Positions 1-11,181 of a DNA stretch of 64,000 bases are shown here, in pieces; the stretch's first letter is position 1; every line of letters begins with the position of its first letter. The position numbers were made by a program, and so were the translations under genes. The notes below the pieces were generated by a model. The model was not told the origin of the DNA and did not search any database. It saw nothing but the letters and a program-made list of their open reading frames with translations. Origin of the DNA: Yamagishiella unicocca (Eukaryota > Chlorophyta > Chlorophyceae > Chlamydomonadales > Volvocaceae); contig BDSL01000037.1 in assembly GCA_003116995.1 (NCBI GenBank), positions 806,001 to 870,000 of the forward strand, read 5' to 3'.

Positions 1-558
1 CTTGGACAGGTGGGCGCCCAGACGGAGCGGCGGCAACGTAGAAGCTTGTGTTTGCCGCATGAGTCTGAGGAGGGGGAGATGAGTAGCTGCGGTTAATGCA
101 ACGGCAAAGGCGGACATATTCGACTCGGGTTCCACTAACTGGCGCAACGGGGGCTGCCAGGGACGGCGCACAAACAGCAGAGTCCAGTTGTACAGAGGCC
201 GCAAATGCCACCAGTCATCATTTTGTGCAGATGTGCTAATGTGCGCGTGACCATGCAAGAACGTCAGCAACCAATGCGGTTGAGAAGCCTATAAGCAGAT
301 GGGCAATGCGACGACCAATGACCAATTTACCTTCGCTCTCGTGTTGCGGCACCTACCGTGGACCCCACCACCGGGCCACCTGGGCGCCGTCTCGCTGCCG
401 CCCCACGCGCGTCACGTTGGCTCCTCGGATTAACACAAAAACGCCGCACCACCACCACCGCTGCCCTTCGATGCCGGCCCCCGGCCCCAACGGCCCAACT
501 TGTCGCCAACTCGACCTCCTCCCGCCCCCCCCCCGGCGGACCTGTCATGCTCTGCCAG
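1..558. other. No gene resolved; probably intron and upstream part of the gene ending at 685
   Basis: No exon could be supported here. The stretch just before 559 is pyrimidine-rich and ends in a CAG acceptor, so at least its right part is probably an intron of the plus-strand gene whose last exon follows. Confidence 0.3.
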
Positions 559-685
559 GTTCCGCGAGCTGCAAGAGTACATCCTCAAGCGCCGCGACGA
601 GCTGTCGCCGCAGTCAAACGACCTGACGCAGGAGGAGCTCATGGGCGAGCCGACCAAGGCCGCCAAGAGCAAGGGCTTCGCGTAA
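559..685 (+). CDS. Terminal exon of an unrecognised protein (gene runs off the left edge)
   Basis: A CAG acceptor ends at 558 and an open frame entered in phase 2 runs to TAA at 683-685. It encodes about 41 residues rich in charged amino acids. It starts FRELQEYILKRRDEL, which looks helical, and ends in a lysine-rich KSKGFA tail. I do not recognise the family. Support is the acceptor, the uninterrupted frame, and a composition (E, K, Q, D, few P) unlike the Pro/Arg/Ala-rich spurious frames around it. Upstream exons must lie further left or beyond the window. It could be a chance frame, but the low-proline character argues for a real exon. Confidence 0.4.
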
Positions 686-2606
686 ACACTGCTGCTCGGA
701 GACCTCACCCGCCCGATCTGGGCGCTTTAGCAAACACTGAGCTGCGAGTCTTGATGTGCGAGTCACGGCGTGTGTTCATGTCTGTGGAAAAATAGTTTGC
801 GATAATTCACACCACCGCACGGACCGCGAGGTCGGGGGTGGGAGAGCGCACATGCGGATTGTTGGGCTGGAATGTCGATTGGGAAGAGCACTCCAGTTTT
901 GGACAGTGAGTGGAGTGATGTGTTTTTTGGCGAGGCGGCAGCTCGGATGTCGGGCGTTGGCCGCAGGGGAGTTTTGATGTGTGCAGCGCCCAGCTCGCAG
1001 CAGCGCCCAGGCCCTGGCGACGTCCACGGCAGGCGGGAGGCCCATGTGGCTACACGGCCACGGCCCGCGATAAAAAGCTACGGGACGAGCAGGGCGTCAA
1101 GCACTTCCCCGACGCATCTTTTGGAACACAACATGGGTCGTGAGATTCAGACCCGATTCATATGATCAGGACTAATTTAAAATTGAAGGCTACCACAGAG
1201 CTGTATCTTATGAGCAGGTATGAGCGTGTGCTTGGCTCGAGCATGGCTCGAGGGACAGATGTTGGTGAGACGGGCGAAGGAGCCATGACATAAATGACAT
1301 TTCAGTGGAATACTTCGTGACGTTGAGGTATTCAGGAAGTTCCAAGCCCTCATAACATACCACATCCTATACATGTGCAGGGTGGACTGCAACTTGCGAA
1401 CGACACTCCATAACACGACACGTGGACACCTGGTGTTATGGTTTGTCGTATGACAGCGAACACCTTCATGCGTGCATTTACCTCCATACGTATCGCGCAA
1501 TAAAGTACTTGACCTGGCGGACAACACCACTTGAGGCCAAACCTAGCTACTCAATAATCCACGACCGATGGAACGACCTTCCCACGTACGACACAACGGC
1601 CACAAGCTGTCCGGTCCTCCCACACATGCACTGAAAAAGAACTAACCCTCAATTCCGAAGGGCTCTACAGTGAGGGTAGTGCGCTGCAGCTTAGGATAGC
1701 CAAGGCGCTGCGCATGTGCAGTAATGGGCGCATGGACGCCACCACTACCACCACCCTGCTAATCCCTCCCTGGACGCTGCAAACGTGTCGGGAGGTCCGC
1801 ACGCCCCTCGCGACAACCATTGACGCCAGACGACAGCTAACGAGGTGACAGTGGATAAAAGCCGCCTCGCAACAGGACGGCGCCGTGGGGTTTATAGATG
1901 CAATGACAGCCCCGCCAATGTACAAACCAGCAAGGTAGATCCAAAACTCCTGCTCGCGTCACCCTCTCTAGGCGTCTGAGTGGCAGCAAAGACAATAGCA
2001 ATTGATAACAGACAAAGCAGACCGACAGCTCGAAAGAGGACGAAACACATCCCTCTCGTGTCGTACATCCTCACGCAGGTCATGAGTCAGCATCATGCAC
2101 CGGAGCACCATGATGCATATGTAATAAAGGAGCACTGGCGCGCATTCCCTTCGAATCGTGCCTGCCACCGTAATGTTTTTTGTGACAAGTTGCATTCCGC
2201 ACCTCGCCGAGACGCCAGTCGCCGAGCTCGCGCTTTCCCCGCTAACTGCCTAATGGCACCGCTGGCGCGGCGCCTCGTCGATCGGCCCCGTGAGGACCGC
2301 CCCATCCCCGAACTTACTGAGCGGACTGGTCTGCTGGGGCCTGGCCTACCGCCCTCAGCCTCACATGGCCGGAAAAACACATAGAGCGCTGCTTCTGGCT
2401 GGATCACTGGCTAGGGCGGATATCAGTGACCCGCGCGTCGATGCATATTCACGGCGCGGAGAGAGGAGGATCGAGTGGAGATGTGGTGCCGATGATGCAA
2501 GGGCATCTGCCGCTACAGGGGCAGGTGCAGAAACCAACCCGGCCAGGCCGCCTCTCCCGCCAGCTACCCCTCGGCGCTGGCTTGCCCTGCCACTCGGCTC
2601 CAGGGC
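686..2606. other. Intergenic, no supported gene
   Basis: Both strands hold only short Arg/Pro/Ala-rich open frames with no splice logic or recognisable domain. The 1200-1600 and 1900-2200 parts are less GC-rich than the genic DNA. Nothing further is seen. Confidence 0.4.
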
Positions 2607-2729
2607 TCAAATGCTGCTGGCACCCTGAGCTGGCGCGAAGAGGCTGATGCCCAGCTTGCCCAGCTGCTTGTACGCGCCTGCTGCCGTCAGCGCCAGCGCC
2701 AGCAGCACCAGGAAGTACACGACCACCAT
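2607..2729 (-). CDS. Possible small single-pass membrane protein or terminal exon
   Basis: A minus-strand frame of 40 codons begins at an ATG at 2729 and ends at TGA (2609-2607). The first 20 residues form one convincing hydrophobic helix (VVVYFLVLLALALTAAGAY). A basic step, YKQLGKLG, and the tail SLFAPAQGASSI follow. The frame is open upstream of the ATG (LLNETE), so this may instead be the last exon of a longer gene. The amphipathic basic-after-helix pattern resembles small subunits of thylakoid or mitochondrial membrane complexes, but I recognise no family and assign no function. Confidence 0.35.
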   Translation of the reverse strand: MVVVYFLVLLALALTAAGAYKQLGKLGISLFAPAQGASSI

Positions 2730-4187
2730 CTCCGTCTCGTTCAGGAGAGGCCACCCGAATTGGCTGTTAGTCACGGGGCCCGGCCGCCCCAATGCCATGG
2801 GCGGGAGCATCGATTTAGAGTGTGGAACACACGGGGCACCGGGCGGAGGGCGGGGGCGATGGAAGGGAGTGAGTGGTGGGGGAAATTGTGTTGGGAGCGT
2901 GTTGGGAGCGTGTTGGGAACATGTCAGGAGCATGTCGTAGCAGATCTGGTGCCACCGGCTGTGCAGTTCGACAAGGGGCGTAGAGCCAGCCAAGGCCGAA
3001 TGTGCGTGACCGGTATGCAGCTGAAGCTTTATCAATGTCGGCTTCAGGGGTTTGGAACTTCGAATGCCTCTAGGTGTTGATTTGGAGCAGCTGACGACGG
3101 GTTCTGGCGCTAGGGGACCCCTCCCCTCGGCTCCTATAGGACAGCCGCTGCCTCTGTTGAACTCAACCCAACAGACAGGCGTCCATAACAGGGATTACGT
3201 TTCCAAAGGCGCGGATCTAGAAACGTGGAACAAGAATTGGGTTGGATTGACAGCTGTACTACGCGACTTTCGCTCGACCGACCCCAACTCAAGGCCAGTG
3301 TATCCATCTCAGATTATAAAGTGCACTCAATAGTCCTACTCCACAGTATAGATCCTCCCGCGTTAACATGGCCTCCTCTATCCGTACCCCCTTGTCCGAG
3401 CACGCGTGGTTCGCGAACTCCAATCGATAGCCTGCCAGTTCAAAACATCCCGTCCGCACGTAGACGCCAAACTTGCGCTTACATGTGCATGTTCAGCAAG
3501 AATACGGAAAGCTTGCTCGGAGGTGGGGGGGGCTGGTCCGGCCGCTCCCTTACGAAGTCCTGGCCGCTACGGAAGTGGCTTTCAGGCCTTGGGGCAGAAC
3601 TGTCTGGCGCCACGATGGTGCCATTGCCCGTTTGAGTGTTCTTGACGTTGCCTTTCCGCTGCTTGGCTGAGGCGTTCGGTTGTGAGGGTGCCATACTTTT
3701 ATTACTATGGTACTTTTTGAAAAGAAAGCTAAAGGGGAAAGACGAAGTGCAAAGGGTTGGACCCGCGTCGCGTCCAAGTAGCTCCTTCCCAGGTGCGTCA
3801 CAGCGCTGGTATGCTGGTGTGTCAGGTATGTTCGTCCGCTTAACAATTCTTGTAATACAAACTAGTTTTGTAATATTATAATTGTTCATGGAAGGCGCTA
3901 CCGGTACGCGATCAAGCTTTTTAGGTCTGCGTAGTACTGCAACATGGCTTAGCGTACATGGGTAATTGAAGCATTGACAAATCGGGTAGGTGAATGCCGT
4001 TGAGTCTGTCTTCTCATAAAAGGAAAGACAATACTGGTACCAAACCTGGTTTGGCAAACTAGCCGTGCATTATGACAAGGGATTTTTCTGATTCGATGCT
4101 GCGCAACGCTAGTACATTGTTACAACGCATGCAATTCAGTATCCGCAACTAGGTTAGCTTGAAAACATGGTGTTGCAGATTGTTTTA
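2730..4187. other. Intergenic, no supported gene
   Basis: No frame with domain character or splice structure was found. The right part (3600-4190) is AT-richer and is probably the promoter region of the plus-strand gene starting at 4263. Confidence 0.4.
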
Positions 4188-4210
4188 GAAGTCACCCAAA
4201 AGGTGACTTC
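4188..4210 (+). promoter_or_regulatory. Perfect 9-bp hairpin just upstream of the 4263 start codon
   Basis: GAAGTCACC (4188-4196) and its exact complement GGTGACTTC (4202-4210) are separated by a 5-nt loop, CAAAA. It lies 53 bp before the ATG, so it is in the 5' UTR or core promoter. It could be an RNA hairpin or a dyad for a DNA-binding protein; the sequence alone cannot separate these. Confidence 0.4.
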
Positions 4211-4262
4211 GCCGATTGAAACTCAAGTCCGTATGTAAAGGCTTAGTTGAAATTTCAGGAGC

Positions 4263-7200
4263 ATGAGAGCAAAGGTCCTTGTAGTCCCTGTTTATCAAAA
4301 GCACTGGCTGTATCACGCTTGGGGCGAAGCAACGGCTGCGGAGGCGGCAGCAGCGGAGCGTGCTGTGCCGTGGACGCAGGGTTCATCTTGGGAGGAGAAG
4401 GCAACACTACTGGGCAAGGAACTTGGCAACAAGGTAAGAAACAATGCACATTTATCCGTGCGCAAACAGTCATTGGCGTTATGGGGTATGGAGCTGAATC
4501 GTCGCGCACGCGCAGATCAGCGGTGCCACGCAGCGGCAATGGAAGTCGCTGCAAGCTGCGGACGAGGGCACCTTCAAACACCGCCTTTATGGGTGAGCGC
4601 TCCAGTTTCACGCGTCTTATTGGCCGGCCGGAGCGCTGTGCCTTGCGCGGGCTTAGGCGTCCGCCCGCCAGGCTGCAGGCCCTGAAGCTCCCCTCGCGCA
4701 CACCTACCCCTAGGCTGGCACAGTGGGTGTTATCGCAAGAGGACCCAACGGAAACCTTTTTCAAGTCCCTTCCGCGACATGCCAGCTCGCTGGAGATCAT
4801 ACACCCGGTGCGCGCTTCTTCGTCCTCGTGTACAATGGGTAGCTGCAGGGAGGCTAAGTAGCTAGGACGGAGGAGGCAACACAACAGCAGCACCAGGGTC
4901 GTGTTTGGGAAGGACGGGCAACCTGTCGTTCAGGCTGCAGGGGCCCCGGAAGCGCCATGTGGCGAGTAGCGCCATGTAGGCGAGTTGGCACCGCATTGCG
5001 AGGGCGGCATTGGTCCCTGCTGAGGCAGGGGAGTCACTTGGGACCGCATCAATTGGGACCGCATCAATTGGGACCGCATCACTTGGGACCGCATTACTTG
5101 GGACCGCATCACTTGGGACCGCATCACTTGGGACCGCGTCACTTGGGACCGCATCACTTGGGAATGCATCACTGGGGAACGCATCACTGGGGAACGCATC
5201 ACTGGGGAACGCATCACTGGGGAACGCACCGCGCTGGCGGCTCCACTGACGGGACGGATTCCGCAGCGGCCGACGTACCCGCGCACCTACCACAGCAGCA
5301 GCCCTGCCGATGAGCCGCCTTTGACATGAATGGGCTGGTGGTTGGGCTGGTGGTTGGGCTGGTCGTTGGGCTGGCGGTTGGCCACTTAATGCCAAGTCTG
5401 CCATGCCCCTCACGACGCCATAATGCTGTGTCGCCCCTCCGCAGTCCACCCTGAAGGAGCGGCTGGTCCGGAGGCGGCTGCGGCGCATGGCGCTGGCTCG
5501 GGAGCACTACCACAACCGCCGCATCGTGAGTGGGGGCGAGCTAGGGCGTGGGGTGAGGTCCAGGATGGGTCCCGGCGAGGTGGCGGGTGCAGCCTGCTGG
5601 CGAGACGGCGGGTGCAGCCTGCTACACCCTTCACTGCGAGGCAGGGCGGGGAGGGCCCTGGGGGCGGCTCAGCCGCCTCACCTCACCTCACCCCCGCTGC
5701 AGCCCGTGCCGCCAACATGGCGGCCTTCCTTTGCCGCCTCCTCTGACGTATGCTTCACGATTCATGGTGCTCTACGATAGCTGTTGGGCATGCGCGGGTG
5801 CTACTGCCGTACGCTGTCGCATTCATTCCATCCCGCTATGGTCCCATTGCCCAAGTGCGGTCCTCCCCACGTTGCTGCCGCCTGTGCGCCCTGCAGTTGG
5901 GTTGGGCACTGGCGACCCTCCCGCAGCTGCCTCTGATGGTGAGGGTGGGCTGGGCGGGGGAATGGAAGGGACCGGTGAGGGCGGTGGGGAGGGAGGCGCT
6001 TCTATGCCTCCCCGGTGGCGGGGCAAGAGAGGTGCTTCCAGGCAAGGAGGGCTTCACGGGGTTCGGCGGGGCGGCGCAGAGCTCTGTGCTGCGGGCCGAC
6101 GTGCTGACGCCGCTACGCCGCTACGTGGTTCGTCGTGCGCTCCACTCGGGGGGGTGCGACCCGGCACCCGCTCAGCGACTGAGAGACGAGACACCTTCGC
6201 ACCAGGAGTCGATTGAACATGCCCGTTGGCTGGCTGCAACATTGTGGGATGCCCCACGACCCGGCACGCGCCCTGAACTCGTACCCCAAACCATACTTCC
6301 CAGTCACTTCCCTTCCCCCCGCCACCCTTCTCACCTTCTCACCCTGCCTCCGGTTAAAACCTCCCCCCCACCAGATCACTCCGTTTCCCAACGTCACGCT
6401 CTACTTCACCGCGTATAAGATGATGTCGCACTACCAGGCGCTGCAGGTGAGGCGGCACCGGGAGAGGCAGGGAGAGGCAGGGACAGGCACGAAGAGGCAA
6501 GGAGAGGCTGGGATGGCAGGGATGGCAGGGGTGGTGCCGTCGCCGCACAGGGAGGCGGGCGAGTGGCCAACCACCACCACCAGCACCGCGGCACGTCGCA
6601 TCGCGTTGGCGTCGTGGTCGCGTCAACCACTGGGATGGCTCAGAGCTGAAGGGGCCGCTGAGGGACCTGCGGTGCGGTGCGGTGCGGTGCAGCCTCCACA
6701 AGGCAGGAACGCGGACGGTTCGCAGCTGCAGGACCGTGCCAGCATACCTCTTAATGTGTGTGGGGGGGGTGCCGTGACACGGGCGGGCCTCGCTGGCGCC
6801 AGAACGCCAGTGTCGTACCGCCCGTGAGGATGGACACTGCATCCCGCGCCGCACGATTGCCTATCACGAGGGGGCTGTCGAAAGGCTGCCAAACGTCTCC
6901 CGCCCGTCGGGACGACTGCCTTCCTTGGTTGCCCTCAACTCCACGGCGCCTCACCCGTGCAGGGCTGCCGGGTGCTGCGGTCGGCGTTCGAGCGCTCCGA
7001 CGCGGCGAGTCGGGAGCTCGCGTCCGCGCAGCCCCAATCCGGCCGCGGCGGCCTGCTGCGGTTGCTTTCCCTGCAGCGGCTGCGCTGCGGCGGTGGCGGC
7101 GGTGGCGGCAATGGCGGTGGTGGGGCCACTCGCGGCGCGGAGAGTGGTTCTGCCGCCTCCTCACCGCAGGGCCGGGAGCCGCTGCCGGAGTTCCGGTCCA

Positions 7201-7893
7201 GCAGGGCACTGGACCGGGTGGTGCGGCCGCTGGACAGGTGCGGGTTGAGGGGGTTTGATAAGAAAATCTGCGAATCCACAGCCGACGGCGGGGGGTTTTA
7301 AAGAGAATCCGCGAATCCACGGCCGACAAACCAAGGCGGTGAAGATGGCGGTCCAGAAGAGACGGCGGGGGGGGGAGGTGGCGACAAAACCAGCGGCGGG
7401 GCGGTGTGGGGAAGTCAAGAGCGGAAACCGGTGAACCGAAACCGGAGAAGAAAAATAGTTCTAGTGCTAATGAAATAATGAAACGTACTCGGGGGGGGAG
7501 GGGCGCGGGCGCGTGAGGGCACACTGGTGGCTGTCGCAACCGCACAACGACGTCGCGGGCGCAGGCTGAGCTATTGCTTCGAGGGCACCTCCGGCGAGAC
7601 GTGGCGCCTCCGTGGCACCATGTTGGGGTCTACAGTTCAATTGCCCACGTTGGCTTTGAGTGGCGTTGGCGTTTTACCAGATGTGCTGTGCGCTGAGCTC
7701 TTCCCTCGTGCACTACAGGTGGCAGTCGCCCTTGACAGATGAGATGGCCCTGCGAGTCCTAGACATCTTCCATCCCCAGCAAACCCTTACAACAGCAGGC
7801 AGCGGCGCTGGCGGCGCCGCAGGTGGTGTGGAGGCGCTACCTGAGCTGGTATCCCGCCTCCGCCGTCAAGTGCAGCAGCGGACGGGGCGGTGA
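4263..7893 (+). CDS. Mitochondrial K+/H+ exchange-related protein (Mit_KHE1 family), 8 exons
   Basis: Exons 4263-4433, 4534-4592, 4714-4807, 5445-5525, 5897-5938, 6375-6446, 6963-7237 and 7719-7893 join in phase to 322 aa. Family landmarks appear in order: the N-terminal MRAKVLVVPVYQKHW block, EGTFKHRLYG, DPTETFFKSLP..LEIIHP (about 87-108), a basic SERLVRRRLRR-like block (111-122), a hydrophobic stretch followed by TPFPN, and the MSHYQALQGCRVL segment (166-178) matching the SHWRALQGSE signature of plant homologues. Residues 195-245 are a Gly/Ser-rich insertion. Family members are inner-mitochondrial-membrane proteins linked to K+/H+ exchange; whether they transport directly is uncertain. Intron 3 holds a 15-bp minisatellite and intron 7 a copy of an interspersed repeat. 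A TGTAA signal lies at 8352. Confidence 0.85.
5035..5229. repeat. 15-bp minisatellite in intron 3 of the K+/H+ exchange-related gene
   Basis: About a dozen tandem copies of a unit close to CACTTGGGACCGCAT. Variants GGGGAACGCAT cluster at the right end, showing divergence along the array. The 15-bp period (a multiple of 3) leaves frames open on both strands, giving spurious repetitive proteins. Confidence 0.9.
7301..7370 (+). repeat. Interspersed intronic repeat, family A (with a partial copy at 7261-7288)
   Basis: Contains AATCCGCGAATCCACGGCC, GACAAACC and GGCGGTGAAG in the same order as the copies at 36291 and 50890. It lies inside intron 7 of the K+/H+ exchange-related gene in sense orientation. 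Confidence 0.7.
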
Positions 7894-8351
7894 GGACATG
7901 CAGCCATGGAGCATTTCCCGCCGGATGGTTGCTGAGTTGTTTGGGTTGGATGATACAACAGACTCCGCTGTGAGAGTCACAGTGTTGTTGGGTCGAGAGA
8001 GACGGCGACTGACATAACCGCGCGCGTTGAGCTGGCTGAATGCAGAAGTCCCGTAATCTTGAAGGGTCTGCCTGGTGCACCTTTCGTGGTTGGCCATGAC
8101 ACGCGAACGGGGGCTGCATCAGCTGGGCCCTTAACGGCTTGTTGTTTTTGGTCCGCACGAGAGAATGGTCGTGATGTTTTTTTTGGCGAGTTGTTGAAGC
8201 GACGAGTGAGTGTACGACTACAGGAAAGGCCTGCGTGTTGTTTGGAGTCCTGCTAGCGGCCCCCAGCTGCTGTTGTCTGTTACACCAGCGGAAACACAGG
8301 AGGGGGATATTCGCTATCTTGCCCCCAACCCCCATACCGAGTGTGGCTAAA

Positions 8352-8356
8352 TGTAA
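8352..8356 (+). terminator. TGTAA poly(A) signal of the K+/H+ exchange-related gene
   Basis: TGTAA is the usual polyadenylation signal in volvocine nuclear genes. It lies 459 bp after the stop at 7893 and before the convergent RPS29 gene. Confidence 0.5.
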
Positions 8357-8731
8357 CTCTATGTGTCTCTATGGCACAGAGCAATCTTGTTCAACCTGAC
8401 GTATGCGTTGCGCCTCATCAGATCCACCATGTTCACAACAGCGCATGAGACCCACGACGGGGCTAGCTCGGCCCGGAGGCCAGCCATGTTCCAACCCCGC
8501 TACCCCGCCACAGCGAGCTGCTGCTTCCTCAACTGAACTCTGCCATTCGGCTGCTGGGTCTGCGCTGTGCTGAGCGCTGCTACCGCCAGTTAATCGCTGC
8601 TGGAGCTGCCCAGTGCCGCCAGGAAAACGTGAGCCAGTCCGGGGAAGCTCATCCCTGTTCCAACCGTGGTGGTGCGAGTGTGTGGAGTTTCTGGACAAGA
8701 GGCTCCGGGCAAGAGGACACGCCTTAGCACC

Positions 8732-8736
8732 TTACA
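8732..8736 (-). terminator. TGTAA poly(A) signal of RPS29 (minus strand)
   Basis: TTACA on the plus strand, so TGTAA on the transcript, 37 bp past the stop codon of the minus-strand RPS29 gene. Confidence 0.6.
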
Positions 8737-8772
8737 AGCAGCTTTATGGGCTACATCCGGGGCACAGAGCCC

Positions 8773-9155
8773 TTACTTGTACTGCAGGTGCGGGAAGAGG
8801 AAAGCATGGGAGGGGTAAGGAGGTCAGCACTGTGCCGATGAAACACATGCACCGGATATTCAGGGCTTGCTAAGCTTCTTACCTTAACAAAGCCAATGTC
8901 AGCGGCCTTCTCGCGGAAGCACTGACGGCAGATGTTCAGGCCATACTTGCGGATGAGGGCGTGGTTGTTGCCGCACACCCGGCTGCAGCCGCATAAAACA
9001 AATCGTTTTAACCCAAGTTCGATGTAAAGCGTAGCGGGCAGTATTTCAAGCGCGGTATATCGCGCCGGCGCATCATCTGGCAGCGCTCCTTACCACTGGC
9101 GCGAGCCCTGGCCGAAGTTCTTAGGGTGGCTGTTCCAAACGTCGTTGTGGCCCAT
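8773..9155 (-). CDS. RPS29: Cytosolic 40S ribosomal protein S29 (uS14), 3 exons
   Basis: Exons 9155-9094, 8982-8883 and 8781-8773 join in phase to 56 aa, exactly the family length. The protein starts [19 protein letters not shown] and carries the zinc-ribbon cysteines C21, C24, C39 and C42 (CRVC...CRQC), followed by the conserved DIGFVK end. It is a small-subunit head protein of cytosolic ribosomes. The last exon is only nine bases, TAC AAG TAA, completing GFVKYK; the CAG acceptor directly before it and the agreement with family C-termini support it. The first intron splits the C21 codon. It is convergent with the upstream K+/H+ exchange-related gene. Confidence 0.95.
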
Positions 9156-11181
9156 CTTTGCAGGTTTTTGCTGCCTGACCTGCGTAGGTAGCCCAGCTCG
9201 GTAAGGACGGCAGGGAAAGGTGAACGCTGTTGAGAGGCTCAAACTATCGGAATCAACTAAACGTACCAGAAGGCGGTAAGGACACGATGGTCACAAGGCG
9301 TGGCGAGAGGGAGAAAACAATGCGCGGGCCCCGCTTTAGACTGCGCCGACCCTGCCGTACTGCTCATGGCGGCTTGCCCTTGGACTTCTGCATACAGCTT
9401 GGTCCGACTTTGTTCGAGCCAAACAGCACGAGGCACCTACTTCTACAAATTGCCCTACAAGGCACAGGCCTGACTTGGAATGCGCCGCCATAGTATTTAA
9501 ACAAGCAGGAACTTGCTACATGAACTCTGCCACCCTACAATCATAATAATTGCATGCATGCTCGGAAATATGGCAGGCGGGGTAGCGAGCTGCCAAGCTG
9601 GTGCTGAAGCCCAGCTTATCTTTGGAAGTCTGCATTGGTTATCGCCGCATGCTTTTGAGGATGTCACGCACCCAACCCCGGACACGGTTGGGACAGGAGA
9701 CCCCTTCACTGTGACGTATCTAGGACGCCCAATAGCCCCTGTCAATCCGCCCGTTGACACCTATTGAACCCTTCCGAGCTCCGAGTGAACGTCTAAACCA
9801 GCAATCTGTTTTGCTGACGCCCCACAATTCGAAGCCAGCTCATATTAGTTTACACTGCGGGTGAGGTATACCGGTATGTGCGTGTACAAGACGCCGCACA
9901 TACTTGCATATGTACCCCTCCGCCCCTCGCCCCTTCTCAATCGTCCTGTGGACTACCTCGACGGCTATACTTGAGGGTCACCTCTCGCCCTGCCCGTAAA
10001 TGTTTCCGTCATCGGCACGCGGTTGTTGTGTGCTCTGTCGGTGCTAACATACACAGCATTTCCGGGCACCCTGAACCCCTCAGAAGGAGGCTATCCTTTT
10101 AACATTATACAGAAATACGAGGTCGACCTTCCCAAAAAATGGCAGGCAACGGAGGAACGGGATGACGAGCGTGGAAACCAATCCCCCTCGGGCATCACAG
10201 CGGCATCACCCATCAACCCCCAGCCCATCATTATCACTACCATAGAACACCACTGAACCCGCACTCCATCACCACCACCCCTCCACCGCGCCGCTGTCGT
10301 CGTTTTGATGCCTCTAGAGCTCCGTCGCAGCCGCGCTTGCCCCTACCTCCGAAACAATGGTGTGAGGCACCACCAGCTGCATCCCTTCCCTCCCCCCGCC
10401 GACCATGTGCCCACTATCCTGTCGTTATCGTGTCAACGGTTTTCACGCCATGCCCCCGCCACGGGTGTGCCCAACCAACTAACTGCTCCATCCGGGCGGC
10501 AGGTCCACACATCGGCGGCAGGAACAGCCGCCACACCCGGCAGTGGACAGACCTGGGTGCATCATCCGGCCACTGACGTGTCACTGACCCTCTCGCGCCT
10601 CCGTCTCTTCTTCCGCACCACTCCGGATCTCTCATCACATCTTCTTCCAGCCACACCGCCTGCCACTCCCCGAGTCCCAGTCCCAGTCCGGGAACGGAAC
10701 GATACCCTCGCCGCTCAGTCAGTCCTCCCCTCTCCCCCGCGGGGGGGCGCACACTCCCCAGCTGTCGCCCAGCTGGACGCACCTCTCACTTTGGTACGCA
10801 ACACACCTGCTCCGAAAACACGCAATGGCCCACCTGCAGCATCACGCCCGCCTCCTCCAACCGATTACGCGCTCCACCAGGCTCGGTTTCGCACCCGCCT
10901 GCCGTCCCTCGCCCGATGAGATCCACGTGAGATCCACGTGAGATCCACGTGAGATCCACGTGAGATCCACGTGAGATCCACGTGAGATCCACAGGACCGC
11001 CCGTCAGCCTAGCCGCAGGCACGACATGCGCACTGCGGCCCGCCTCTCTCCCCCCCAAAAAACGCCCACTATCCTGTCTTTTTCGCGTCAACGGTTTTCA
11101 CGCCAACCCACCAAAACGTCCTATTTTGCGAACCCCCCAACACTGACGAGTGGGCCAACCCGGCGCAACAACATGCACCCT
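9156..11181. other. Intergenic, no supported gene
   Basis: The left end includes the RPS29 promoter. The rest holds Pro/Thr/His-rich spurious frames, two copies of repeat family C (10410-10451, 11064-11107) and an 11-bp tandem repeat. No splice-consistent coding was found. Confidence 0.4.
10917..10991. repeat. 11-bp tandem repeat
   Basis: About six to seven near-perfect copies of GTGAGATCCAC in a row. Each contains both GATC and CACGTG-like sequence across the junction (CCACGTGAG), so the array is also a cluster of G-box-like cores. Confidence 0.9.

Noticed and set aside
4930..5313. Open frames on both strands giving GPHHLGPHHLG- and MRSQVMRSQV-type proteins
   Set aside because: They are translations of the 15-bp minisatellite; a period divisible by 3 keeps all frames open. 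The region is an intron of the K+/H+ exchange-related gene.
10305..10919. 204-codon plus-strand frame
   Set aside because: Pro/Ser/Thr-rich, overlaps repeat family C and the 11-bp array, and has no homologous motif.
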